A DNA stretch of 64,000 nucleotides, from NCBI GenBank assembly GCA_963805405.1, contig CAWDUC010000001.1, forward strand, positions 186,001-250,000, in the 5' to 3' direction. This DNA is from JAEUMG01 sp963805405 (GTDB lineage Bacteria; Pseudomonadota; Alphaproteobacteria; Rhizobiales; Aestuariivirgaceae). The position numbers were made by a program, and so were the translations under genes. Each line of letters begins with the position of its first letter. Within the stretch, counting starts at the first letter, position 1. Shown piece by piece: positions 34,752 through 42,851 of this stretch. The notes beneath the pieces are model-generated. The model searched no databases, had not been told where the DNA came from, and saw nothing but the letters and a program-made list of their open reading frames with translations.

Positions 34752-36087
34752 GCGATTCCCCGGCCTGTGCCTGACCCGTGGGCGGGAACAGGCGGCGGGC
34801 GACGAGGAAACTCGCAATGGCTTCGAAGCAAAGCGCACAAGCCGTGGCGATTGCGGCACCGGTGATGCCTAGCCAGGGAATGAGCCCAAGATTGAGAGCG
34901 CCCGAAAGCGCGACCGTTGCCATGAGTATGCCTGTCGCCCGGTTATGGTGACCGGTAGCCATGAGCAAACTCTGTGCCGGACCGCCGAAGGCCCGGATCA
35001 CATATCCGATGGCGAGAATGAACATGACGGGATAGGCCGCGGTGAATCCCGGGCCGAAAAGCCACAGCAGCGGCTTGCCGAAAACCAGCAGCACGGCAGC
35101 GCCGGAAAGTGACGGCAACACGCACCATCTCTGCATATCGGCGAGAAGCGGGCCGATCTCAGACTTTCGCCCTGCCCCGTGAAGATCGGCAAAGCGCGGC
35201 ATTGCAACGGCGGTGACAGCGAAATGGATGAAGGCGACGAGCGAGATCGTCCGCGTCGCGGCGAAATAAATGCCGAGCTTGTCCGGCTCGACGAAGAAGT
35301 TGAGGAGGATCAGATCGAGATTGAGCAGCAGAAGCGACAGTGCCTCGAGCAGAAGCAGCGAGAGCGACAGCCATAGCCATGGGCGCGAAAGCATCTCTCG
35401 CGGGCCATCGCCGAGAATCGGCCGGAAGCGCCGCCGCTGCGAGAAAATATTGGAATCCGGCGACCAGCCATGTCGCGAGTGCCGCGCAAACTATCGCGGT
35501 CGTCGCATCTCGCGACCGCCGATCGAGCCCGCAATGAGCACGAACGCGAGAAGCAGCATGGGCCGCAGCACATAGGGTGGGGCCAGGGCGAGATCCATCC
35601 AGCCTTGCGACCGCCCGACACCATCCTGGTAATCCGTGACTGCAAAGGCAGGCAGACAGATGAGAGCGATGCCGAGCGGCAGTGCAAAATCGTGCCCCGC
35701 CACGTCCGGCCCGAAGTATAAAACTGCGGCACCGGCTATCATTACGAGACTGCCGACGCCGAACGACATACTGCGACCGAAGGCAAGAAATCCGCGCATG
35801 CGCGCAGTCTCGCCACGGCTGGCAAATTCGGGAAGGCAGCGCACCACCGACACGGCAAAGCCGAGCGTGCAAAGCGTGCCGAGCACCGTCACCCAGATCC
35901 AGGCATAGCTGAACAGGCCGAACTCGAAGGCGCCGAGCCAGCGGGCAAGGACGATTTGAGACAGGAAGGCGATGCCGGCGGAACCTATGCGGATGACGAA
36001 GGCCGCGAATGCCCCGCGCCCCGTCCGCGCGCGCTCGCCCTCGCCTTTGAGGAGCTTGTCGACGATCCGCCGGGCCGGCGCCGGCAA
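34732..36087 (-). CDS. Oligosaccharide flippase / polysaccharide biosynthesis membrane protein (two frameshifts)
   Basis: Member of the MATE-like Wzx flippase superfamily that moves lipid-linked glycans across the inner membrane. The N-terminal part from TTG 36087 has FVIRIGSAGIAFLSQIVLARWLGAFEFG and DYQDGVGRSQGWMDLALAPPYVLRP. The frame breaks near 35508, going into DATTAIVCAALATWLVAGFQYF. It breaks again near 35430, going into RFRPILGDGPREMLSRPWLWL, and ends at 34732 after LFPPTGQAQAGESRG. About 12 membrane segments and 450 residues result. The start is uncertain, since upstream sequence stays open. The rpmF terminator lies 80 to 115 bp upstream, so it has its own promoter. Confidence 0.77.
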
Positions 36088-36167
36088 CAGCTTGCGAAGG
36101 CTTCTCCATGCTTGGTTCGGGTCCCCGCCTTGCCAAGAACGACCACGAGATAGCGGCGAAGTCCCTT

Positions 36168-36201
36168 AAAAAGCACAAAGGCCGGCACAACGGCCGGCCT
36201 T
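36168..36201 (-). terminator. Rho-independent terminator of rpmF
   Basis: Minus-strand stem AAGGCCGGC, loop CGTTGT, GCCGGCCTT (36201 to 36178), followed by TGTGCTTTTT, 27 bp after the rpmF stop. Confidence 0.92.
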
Positions 36202-36227
36202 GTCTCGAAAGGGTAAATGCCGTCCGA

Positions 36228-36413
36228 TCAGCTGTCGGACTTAGGCTCCAGAACCTGGCGGCCGCGATACATGCCGGACTTGAGGTCGACATGATGCGGG
36301 CGACGCAGCTCGCCGGACTTCTTGTCCTCGATCCAGGTCACGGTCTGGAGCTTGTGGCCCGACCGGCGCATGCCGCGGCGACTGGGCGAGGTTTTTCGTC
36401 TTGGAACGGCCAT
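36228..36413 (-). CDS. rpmF: 50S ribosomal protein L32
   Basis: 61-residue bL32. It starts AVPRRKTSPSRRGMRRSGH and continues GELRRPHHVDLKSGMYRGRQV, the canonical alphaproteobacterial L32 pattern without the four zinc cysteines found in some phyla. ATG at 36413. It lies 74 bp after the mtgA stop on the same strand, with a strong terminator following. Confidence 0.98.
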   Translation of the reverse strand: MAVPRRKTSPSRRGMRRSGHKLQTVTWIEDKKSGELRRPHHVDLKSGMYRGRQVLEPKSDS

Positions 36414-36487
36414 CGGGAAACTCCATGAAAGAAGGGCGCACACCGGCAACCGGGCGCCCCTGAAATCTGGCGGGCTTATAGCGAAGC

Positions 36488-37246
36488 TTAAGGGTCGAGG
36501 CAAGTGAGATAGGGACCCATGCCGGCCATCCGGACCAGGATTCTGGAGGCAATGCGGTTCAGGCGCTTTGAGGGCTTGCCGGCATTGCGCTTGATTGGGT
36601 TGGGCAGCACCGCCGCCAGGAGAGCGGCCTCACGTTTCGTAAGCTTCGCGGCCGGCTTCTTGAAATGATGTTGCGCGGCGGCCTCCGCGCCATAGACCCC
36701 GGGGGCCCATTCCACGATGTTGAGATAGATTTCGATCATCCGCCGCTTCGACCAGACGAGGTCCATCCAGATGGCGAGGGGTATTTCGAGGCCCTTGCGG
36801 ATGAATTGCCGGCCATCCCACAGAAACAGGTTCTTGGCCGTCTGCATGGGGATCGTGCTGGCACCCCGGACCGGGTCTTCCTCGTCATTGAGGACACCGT
36901 CGATCACCCCCTGAAGCTCGATCCAGTCGACGCCATTGTGGTCGCAGAATCGCGCGTCCTCGGATGAAATCACCGCTTTCGGCAGGCTGGGCGAGATCCG
37001 GTCGAGGCTCACCCAATCCTTGTCGATGCCGTTTCCGGTGAACAGCCTGAGGATCATGACGTTCGAGATCGGCGGGGGCACCAGCGCATAGACGATGGTG
37101 AGTGCGAAGGGCAGCGCTGCGATCACGGCGAGCGCGATCAGGCCGCGGCGGAGCCAGATTTTGCGGCGTTCGCGTGTCACCGTCTTGCCCGCATCGTCAG
37201 GCGTTGCCGGCACGTTGTCCGCAATCGGTTGAGATTCAACGGTCAT
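36488..37246 (-). CDS. mtgA: Monofunctional peptidoglycan transglycosylase MtgA
   Basis: 252-residue GT51 enzyme that polymerises lipid II into glycan strands. One N-terminal membrane anchor lies at about residues 33-55 (LIALAVIAALPFALTIVYALV). The catalytic motif with its glutamate is ISSEDARFCDHNGVDW. Further motifs are RGASTIPMQTAKNLFLW, RKGLEIPLAIWMDLVWSKRRMIEIYLNI and EWAPGVYGAEAAA. There is no transpeptidase domain. The start lies only 12 bp from the divergent polyprenyl synthase gene, so their promoters must overlap neighbouring coding sequence or the real start is slightly downstream. Confidence 0.95.
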   Translation of the reverse strand: MTVESQPIADNVPATPDDAGKTVTRERRKIWLRRGLIALAVIAALPFALTIVYALVPPPISNVMILRLFTGNGIDKDWVSLDRISPSLPKAVISSEDARFCDHNGVDWIELQGVIDGVLNDEEDPVRGASTIPMQTAKNLFLWDGRQFIRKGLEIPLAIWMDLVWSKRRMIEIYLNIVEWAPGVYGAEAAAQHHFKKPAAKLTKREAALLAAVLPNPIKRNAGKPSKRLNRIASRILVRMAGMGPYLTCLDP

Positions 37247-37258
37247 GGCTCTACAGGA

Positions 37259-38176
37259 ATGCCGTTAGCACAGGAACGGCCTTTGGCGTCAATCCCGCCG
37301 CAAAAATTCGAAAATTCGCTCACCGCGGCGGCTTCGGCAACGGACGCCCTGCTCGATCGATTATTGCCGGAAACCGGCCTTGCAACACGCCTTATCAAAG
37401 CGATGCGCTATGCGGCGTTGGGGCCGGGAAAGCGATTGCGACCCTTCCTGGTGATCGAAAGTGCCAGGCTTTTCGACGTCCCGAATGGGCGCGCCCTGAT
37501 CGTCGGCGCGGCGCTCGAATGCCTGCACTGCTATTCCCTCGTCCACGATGACCTGCCCGCGATGGACAATGACGATCTGCGCCGCGGCCGCCCGACCTTG
37601 CATCGGGCCTTTGACGAGGCGACCGCCATCCTGGCCGGAGATGCGCTGCTGACCTTCGCATTCGAAATCCTCAGCCGGCCGGACGTTCATCCGGAAGCCG
37701 ATGTGCGGGTGAAACTGATCGGCGAACTCGCGCATGCTGCCGGCAGGGACGGCATGGCCGGCGGCCAGATGCTCGACCTTGAAGCCGAGGACGGCCGCGA
37801 AACGAAAATCGACGAAGTTCTTACCCTGCAGTCAATGAAAACTGGCGCCCTGTTTCGTTTCGCCTGCATGGCAGGCGCCATTCTGGGGGGCGTCGATCCC
37901 GCTCCGCTCAATGCTTACGGCAGTGCCATCGGTCTGGCTTTCCAGATTGCCGACGACCTGCTTGACGTTTCATCCTCCGCCACAGCCCTGGGAAAGGCCA
38001 CACAGAAGGACCAGGCCCGGGGCAAGGCGACCTTCGTCGATCTCTTGGGCGAAAGCGGCGCTCGCCGTCGCGCCGATGAACTGGTCGCCGAGGCAGACGT
38101 GGCGTTGAAGCCTTATGGCGACCGGGCTGAGATGTTACGGGCGACGGCCAGGTTCATCGTCGGACGCAAAAGATGA
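37259..38176 (+). CDS. ispA: Polyprenyl diphosphate synthase, farnesyl (IspA) type
   Basis: 305-residue trans-prenyltransferase that condenses isopentenyl and dimethylallyl/geranyl diphosphate in the cytosol. The first aspartate-rich motif is HDDLPAMDNDDLRRG, with the two-residue insertion typical of farnesyl or geranylgeranyl synthases. The second is IADDLLD. GKRLRPFLVIES and AGQ-like GMAGGQMLDLEAE complete the signature. ATG 37259 is chosen over an upstream TTG at 37229 that would overlap mtgA. Chain length cannot be set from sequence alone. The product would feed undecaprenyl and quinone synthesis. Confidence 0.92.
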   Translation: MPLAQERPLASIPPQKFENSLTAAASATDALLDRLLPETGLATRLIKAMRYAALGPGKRLRPFLVIESARLFDVPNGRALIVGAALECLHCYSLVHDDLPAMDNDDLRRGRPTLHRAFDEATAILAGDALLTFAFEILSRPDVHPEADVRVKLIGELAHAAGRDGMAGGQMLDLEAEDGRETKIDEVLTLQSMKTGALFRFACMAGAILGGVDPAPLNAYGSAIGLAFQIADDLLDVSSSATALGKATQKDQARGKATFVDLLGESGARRRADELVAEADVALKPYGDRAEMLRATARFIVGRKR

Positions 38177-38214
38177 TCCTGCTCGGACAACAATTTGGCA
38201 ATCCAGGCAGGCGC

Positions 38215-38805
38215 TTAACGCATCCCGATGATGCGCTTCGCGACCAGTTCTCCGGTCCCATCTTTCGTTGCCAGGAGAAAAACCCGCGACCCCGCTTTCA
38301 GCGCGGTGAGATCCGACGGAACGATCGCGCTCACCATGGTTTGCGCATCGACGACAAACTCCGCGGTGCCATCCTTGTATCTCACCTTGAGAAGCTGCCC
38401 CTGCGGCGCTGCAAGGACTTCCGACACGCCGGCATTGATCATCGTCGTGTTCGGCGCATCCATCGGCCGCGCTCCATCGCCGAGACCGCGCAAGGCCTCG
38501 GGAAAGATCCGCAACTCCTTCGACCGCATCTTGCCGTCTTCCGTTTTCACCGTTGTCGAGGCTACGTAATCGCCAGGTTTGATCTGATCGAGGCTTGAAG
38601 GCTGGTTGACGAATACCGAGGTATCAGGCGTTACTTTCAGCGTCGAAGTCGCTCCATCCGTCGCTTTGATCGCGACATTCTGCGCATCGATCGTCTCGAT
38701 CGCGCCTTGCAGGCGAATGTCGGCATCTTGCGAAAAGGCTGACGCACCCAAGAAATGCAAAGCCATCGCAATCGGTATGGCGAACCTGCTCACGCGTATA
38801 AACAT
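38215..38805 (-). CDS. Secreted beta-rich protein, DUF5666-like
   Basis: 196 residues from ATG 38805, with a signal peptide FAIPIAMALHFLGASAFS. The mature part has repeated short beta modules of the DUF5666/OB type: IRLQGAIETIDAQNVAIKA, DQIKPGDYVASTTVKTEDG, MINAGVSEVLAAPQG, LKVRYKDGTAEFVVDAQT and LKAGSRVFLLATKDGTG. No catalytic motif or lipobox is seen. It converges with ispA (38-bp gap). Function is unknown; similar proteins are often annotated metal-binding without proof. Confidence 0.7.
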   Translation of the reverse strand: MFIRVSRFAIPIAMALHFLGASAFSQDADIRLQGAIETIDAQNVAIKATDGATSTLKVTPDTSVFVNQPSSLDQIKPGDYVASTTVKTEDGKMRSKELRIFPEALRGLGDGARPMDAPNTTMINAGVSEVLAAPQGQLLKVRYKDGTAEFVVDAQTMVSAIVPSDLTALKAGSRVFLLATKDGTGELVAKRIIGMR

Positions 38806-38894
38806 ATTTAGCCTCTGCTGATACTTGAACGATAGCAAGCTTACGCCGATCATCGGCCGGCCGCAGTCACAAAACTGTGTGAACTGTCCCCCCA

Positions 38895-38985
38895 AGAGCT
38901 ATCATGCCAGCGAAAGCTGCCATCCAGGATTCCTCCATCTGCATAAACGGCCCGATGGACCCCCAGCTTTCGCTGGGGTGACGGT
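38895..38985. repeat. Dispersed palindromic element with CCAGCGAAAGCTGG-type hairpins
   Basis: In the 179-bp gap 38806-38984 there are two matching motifs, GCCAGCGAAAGCTG near 38903 and the perfect hairpin CCCCAGC TTTC GCTGGGG at 38961-38978. They lie in opposite orientation about 60 bp apart. This pair format is typical of small non-coding mobile repeats in alphaproteobacteria. The right hairpin may double as terminator for the gene at 38985. Confidence 0.65.
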
Positions 38986-39377
38986 TAGGGCGATGACACG
39001 TCTTCCTTATATTCGATCGTAACATCGCCAGCTGCGGTGAGATTCTTGTAATAGCGCTCATTCTTCGGAATACGGATCAGCAGGGTCCGATCATCGATCC
39101 AGCGAACCGGCAATGACCATCGTCCATCCATCACCAGCACTGGCGGCGTCACATCCCGGTCGAATTCGCCAACCGCAGGAGCGATGGCGACTTGCGTATT
39201 GAAGCCCGTCGTCGCGCCGCAATCGACATCGAACATGACGACGTGCTTGCTGCGATCCGGCGAAGGAAGCGTGGCATGCTGCGTGACCTCACATTCCATA
39301 ATACTGTCGATCATGAGGAACCATAAGGCGATCGCCAAGCCCGTGATGCCGACAAGTATCAGGGCCACCCCACTCAT
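38985..39377 (-). CDS. Hypothetical single-pass membrane protein
   Basis: 130 residues from ATG 39377. One N-terminal membrane segment (GVALILVGITGLAIALWFLMI) is followed by a periplasmic beta-rich domain with two cysteines (MECEVTQHATLPSPDRSKHV and VDCGATTGF) and a WSLPVRWIDDRTLLIRIP stretch. The pattern resembles short proteins of the DUF5412 or similar kind, but I do not recognise it firmly. It follows ispG by 17 bp, so it may be co-transcribed with it. Confidence 0.6.
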   Translation of the reverse strand: MSGVALILVGITGLAIALWFLMIDSIMECEVTQHATLPSPDRSKHVVMFDVDCGATTGFNTQVAIAPAVGEFDRDVTPPVLVMDGRWSLPVRWIDDRTLLIRIPKNERYYKNLTAAGDVTIEYKEDVSSP

Positions 39378-39394
39378 GTTCGCTGCGCGCCGAA

Positions 39395-40633
39395 CTAAGC
39401 GCCCCACCGCCGCTTCACGTAGTCTTCGACGATATCTTTGAATTGCTGCGCAATGTCGGCGCCGCGCAGTGTCATCGCCTTCTTGCCGTCGATGAAAACA
39501 GGTGCCGCCGGCAATTCGCCAGTGCCCGGCAGTGAAATGCCGATATCGGCATGCTTCGATTCACCGGGGCCATTGACGATGCAGCCCATGACTGCGAGCT
39601 GCAACGTCTCGAAACCGTCATACGACTTGCGCCATTCCGGCGTGCGCTCGCGCACATAGGCCTCGACTTCCTTGGCGAGTTCCTGGAATACAGTCGATGT
39701 CGTGCGCCCGCAGCCGGGGCAGGCAATGATCTGCGGCGCAAACGACCGCAATCCCATGCTTTGCAGGATCTCCTGCGCGACGATGACTTCGCGGGTGCGG
39801 TCGCCGCCGGGATCGGGCGTCAAGGATATGCGGATCGTGTCGCCAATGCCTTCCTGAAGCAGGACGGAGAGTGCCGCGGTCGATGCCACGATGCCTTTCG
39901 ATCCCATGCCGGCTTCGGTGAGCCCCAGATGCAATGCATAATCGGAGCGTGCCGCGAGCATCCGATAGACGGCGATAAGATCTTGTACTTCCGAACATTT
40001 GGCCGAAATCACGATGCGATTGCGGCCGAGGCCCAGTTCCTCTGCGCGCGCCGCCGACTGCAATCCCGATTCAACGATCGCCTCATGCATCACCGCGCGC
40101 GAATCTTGCGGCTCCAGCAAAGCGGCATTGCGGTCCATGAGATGCGCAAGCAAGGCCTGGTCGAGCGAACCCCAATTGACGCCGATCCTGACCGGCCGGT
40201 CATGCTTCAGTGCGATCTCGATCATCTGCGAGAAATTGCGGTCCTTCTTCTGTTTGAAGCCGACATTGCCGGGATTGATGCGATACTTGGCAAGCGCCGC
40301 CGCACAGGCGGGATGCGCTGAAAGCAGCGTATGGCCGTTGTAATGGAAATCGCCGATGAGCGGGGTTGCGACGCCCATCCGGTCGAGCCGGTCGCGAATA
40401 TGGGGAACGGCAGCCGCCGCCTCCTCGCGGTCAACGGTGATGCGAACCAGTTCCGAGCCCGCCCGGGCCAGTGCCGCCGTCTGCCGCGCCGTTCCCTCGA
40501 TATCGGCAGTATCGGTATTGGTCATCGACTGGACGACGATCGGCGCATCCCCGCCCATCGTGACGTGGCCGACCGGCACCGGAACCGAACGGTGGCGGCC
40601 CATGACGGCGGAAAAGGAAACCGGCTTGTTCAT
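39395..40633 (-). CDS. ispG: 4-hydroxy-3-methylbut-2-enyl diphosphate synthase IspG
   Basis: Penultimate enzyme of the MEP isoprenoid pathway, a [4Fe-4S] enzyme of 412 residues. The TIM-barrel part opens VPVGHVTMGGDAPIVVQSMTNT and has GDFHYNGHTLL, RINPGNVGF and HLGLTEAGMGSKG. The cluster-binding C-terminal part carries IIACPGCGRTT (two cysteines) and AVMGCIVNGPGESKHADIGI (third cysteine, with the glutamate). It is complete. It sits 5 bp from znuB, presumably a chance of gene packing. It supplies precursors to the polyprenyl synthase at 37259. Confidence 0.97.
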   Translation of the reverse strand: MNKPVSFSAVMGRHRSVPVPVGHVTMGGDAPIVVQSMTNTDTADIEGTARQTAALARAGSELVRITVDREEAAAAVPHIRDRLDRMGVATPLIGDFHYNGHTLLSAHPACAAALAKYRINPGNVGFKQKKDRNFSQMIEIALKHDRPVRIGVNWGSLDQALLAHLMDRNAALLEPQDSRAVMHEAIVESGLQSAARAEELGLGRNRIVISAKCSEVQDLIAVYRMLAARSDYALHLGLTEAGMGSKGIVASTAALSVLLQEGIGDTIRISLTPDPGGDRTREVIVAQEILQSMGLRSFAPQIIACPGCGRTTSTVFQELAKEVEAYVRERTPEWRKSYDGFETLQLAVMGCIVNGPGESKHADIGISLPGTGELPAAPVFIDGKKAMTLRGADIAQQFKDIVEDYVKRRWGA

Positions 40634-40638
40634 GGGCT

Positions 40639-41436
40639 TTACCTGGTCCGTGGCACGGCCAGCGTCAAGACGAAGGCGAGCCCCGCCATGACGACGATCG
40701 AGGGACCGGACGGGCTGTCGATCAGCCCGGAGAGCACCAGCCCTGCCACAACGGCAAGCGCGCCGATGGCCGATGCCATCAGCGCCATGGCTTCAGGCGT
40801 GCGGGCCAGGCGCCGCGCCGCCGCCGCGGGTATGATGAGCAACGCCGTGATCAGCAGGATGCCGACGATCTTCATCGCGGCGGCGATCACGAAAGCGATG
40901 AGAAGAACATAAGCGATCTCGACATAGCGAGCATCCACTCCTTCCGCCCTGGCAAGCTCCTCATGGACGGTAAGCGCGAGGAGATCGCGCCACAGCCAGG
41001 CGAGCACGACGAGTACCAAAGCACCGCCAGCCCACACCAATATGACATCGCGGGTCGAAACCGTAAGCACGTCGCCGAAAAGCAGACTTAAGAGATCGAA
41101 GCGCACCCAGGTCATGAGGCTCGCGACGATGAGGCCCAGCGCCAGCGTGGTTTGCGACAGAATGCCGAGCAGAGTATCGACGGCGAGTTCACGCTGCGAG
41201 CGCAGAAGGAGCAGTGCGACCGCCACCGCCATGGTCGCGACGATCACACCGAGCGTGACATCGATTCCCGTAAGAAGACCGAGGCCGACGCCGAGCAAAG
41301 CCGAATGGGCGAGCGTCTCGCCGAAATAGGCCATGCGCCGCCACACGATGAAACAGCCGATCGGCCCGGCGATACCGGCAAGCCCGATGCCTGCAATCAG
41401 CGCGCGGATAAAGAAGGGTTCGGAGAGGAGGGTCAA
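40639..41436 (-). CDS. znuB: Zinc ABC transporter permease ZnuB
   Basis: 265-residue ABC-3 family permease for high-affinity zinc uptake. It has eight or so membrane segments, starting FIRALIAGIGLAGIAGPIGCFIVWRR, with YFGETLAHSALLGVGLGL and EGVDARYVEIAYVLLIAFVIAAAMKIVGILLI motifs of the family shown here only in part. The C-terminus is VVMAGLAFVLTLAVPRTR. It is the last gene of zur-znuC-znuB, separated from znuC by 159 bp of palindromic repeats. The zinc-binding protein gene znuA is not in the window. Confidence 0.94.
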   Translation of the reverse strand: MTLLSEPFFIRALIAGIGLAGIAGPIGCFIVWRRMAYFGETLAHSALLGVGLGLLTGIDVTLGVIVATMAVAVALLLLRSQRELAVDTLLGILSQTTLALGLIVASLMTWVRFDLLSLLFGDVLTVSTRDVILVWAGGALVLVVLAWLWRDLLALTVHEELARAEGVDARYVEIAYVLLIAFVIAAAMKIVGILLITALLIIPAAAARRLARTPEAMALMASAIGALAVVAGLVLSGLIDSPSGPSIVVMAGLAFVLTLAVPRTR

Positions 41437-41595
41437 TTCGTCTTCTCCCGCTTGCGGGAGAAGAAGGGACCCATGTCACGCAGTGACATGGGGAGATGAG
41501 GGGATGGCCCGAGAGAAGACCCCTCACCTTTCCCATTGCCTCGCAATGGGCCCCTTTCCTCTCCCGCAAGCGGGAGAGGAAGCGAATGCAATGCG
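41437..41595. repeat. Cluster of palindromic repeats between znuC and znuB
   Basis: The gap holds four hairpins in a row: CTTCTCCCGC TTG CGGGAGAAG, ATGTCAC GCAG TGACAT, CCCATTGC CTC GCAATGGG, and CCTCTCCCGC AAG CGGGAGAGG. The outer two are near copies of each other, so the block is itself an inverted arrangement. It has no coding potential and interrupts the znu operon. Confidence 0.8.
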
Positions 41596-42351
41596 TCAAT
41601 GCTCATGGTGGTGATGACCATGGCTTTCATGGTCGTGGTCATGATGATGCGTATAGGCGGCAATCAGCCGGCTCGCCCCCGGCCCGAACAGGCGTGCGAA
41701 TTCGGGATCGTTCTGGATGCTTTCGGGCCGGCCCTCGCAGCAGATATGTGCGTTCAGGCAGATCACCCGGTCGCTGTCGGCCATCACCATGTGAAGATCA
41801 TGGCTGACCATCAGGATGCCGCAGCCATGCCGGCGCCTGATCTCGCCGATCAAGGCATAGAGCTTGGTCTCGCCGATGAAATCGACGGCCTGTACCGGCT
41901 CATCCAGCACCAGCAGTTCGGGCTTGCGCAACAGGGCCCGCGCCAGAAGTGCGCGCTGCATCTCGCCGCCCGAGAGCGAGGCGACCGCCGCATTCTTCAA
42001 ATGCGCAATCCCCGTCTCCGCCAATGACGTATCGATCTCCGCATCATCGGCGCGATGGGTGAGCGTCAACAATCGCTTCACATCGAGCGGCACATTCGGC
42101 CCGAGCGGAAAGCGCTGCGGCACATAGCCGATGCGCAAGCCGGGGCGGCGCGTGATCGTGCCCGTAGTCGGCTTTTCGAGACCAAGCAGGATACGGATGA
42201 GCGTCGATTTCCCGGCGCCATTAGGCCCGATGATCGTGACGATCTCGCCAGGTCTGACATCGAGATCGACCTTATCGAGGATGAGCCTCTTGCCGATCTC
42301 AAGCGTGAGGTCGCGGCCGGCGATCAACGGAACCTTGCTTGTCGCGTCCAT
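41596..42351 (-). CDS. znuC: Zinc ABC transporter ATP-binding protein ZnuC with histidine-rich tail
   Basis: 251-residue ATPase from ATG 42351. Walker A is GPNGAGKST, signature LSGGEMQR, Walker B LLVLDEP, switch MVSHDLH. The C-terminus after SRLIAAYT is HHHDHDHESHGHHHHEH, about a dozen histidines in 17 residues, a likely zinc-binding or sensing tail as in some ZnuC/ZnuA proteins. It starts 2 bp after the zur stop, so repressor and ATPase are on one message. Confidence 0.95.
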   Translation of the reverse strand: MDATSKVPLIAGRDLTLEIGKRLILDKVDLDVRPGEIVTIIGPNGAGKSTLIRILLGLEKPTTGTITRRPGLRIGYVPQRFPLGPNVPLDVKRLLTLTHRADDAEIDTSLAETGIAHLKNAAVASLSGGEMQRALLARALLRKPELLVLDEPVQAVDFIGETKLYALIGEIRRRHGCGILMVSHDLHMVMADSDRVICLNAHICCEGRPESIQNDPEFARLFGPGASRLIAAYTHHHDHDHESHGHHHHEH

Positions 42352-42353
42352 GC

Positions 42354-42830
42354 TCAGGCGGCCACGCTCGCGCAATGATCGCACTTCCCGGCAAGCTCGA
42401 GGACCATGCGCTCGGCCTTGAAGCCATGCTCCGCGGCGCGGCGGCTCAGGCTCGTGAAGGTCTCGGGCGCGTCGAATTCGGCGACCGCACCGCAATCATC
42501 GCAGAGCAGCAACGCCGCCGGCGTGCCCTCGTGCGAATGCGAACAGGCGACATAGGCATTGCGGCTTTCGATCTTGTGGACAAGGCCATGGGCCACGAGA
42601 AAATCGAGCGCGCGATAGACGGTGATCGGCGCCGGCCTCGGGCCATGATCCGCCATTCGTTCGATGATCTCATAGGCACCGACCGCGGCATGGCTCCGCG
42701 CGATGCATTCAAGAACATCGCGGCGCTGCTCGGTCAATCGCGCGCCGCGGCGGGCGCACATTTTCTCCGCACGCGCCAGCAATTCGCCGGTGCAGTGCTG
42801 ATGGTCATGTTCGGAAGGCTGAAACTTCAT
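42354..42830 (-). CDS. zur: Zinc uptake regulator Zur (Fur family)
   Basis: 158-residue Fur-family repressor. The winged helix has LTEQRRDVLECIARSHAAVGAYEI and ITVYRALDFLVAHGLVHKIES. Regulatory histidines lie in CSHSHEGTPA. Structural zinc cysteines are LLCDDCGAV and the C-terminal CDHC. The cysteine placement and the znu context favour Zur over Fur. First gene of zur-znuC-znuB, with a perfect Zur box 3 bp before its start codon, so it should repress itself and the transporter when zinc is plentiful. Confidence 0.95.
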   Translation of the reverse strand: MKFQPSEHDHQHCTGELLARAEKMCARRGARLTEQRRDVLECIARSHAAVGAYEIIERMADHGPRPAPITVYRALDFLVAHGLVHKIESRNAYVACSHSHEGTPAALLLCDDCGAVAEFDAPETFTSLSRRAAEHGFKAERMVLELAGKCDHCASVAA

Positions 42831-42833
42831 AAC

Positions 42834-42846
42834 GTTATACTATAAC
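42834..42846 (-). promoter_or_regulatory. Zur box
   Basis: Perfect palindrome GTTATA C TATAAC, the core of the known proteobacterial Zur consensus. It ends 3 bp before the zur ATG at 42830 and lies inside the 21-bp gap after the hydrolase gene. Confidence 0.88.
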
Positions 42847-42851
42847 ATAGA

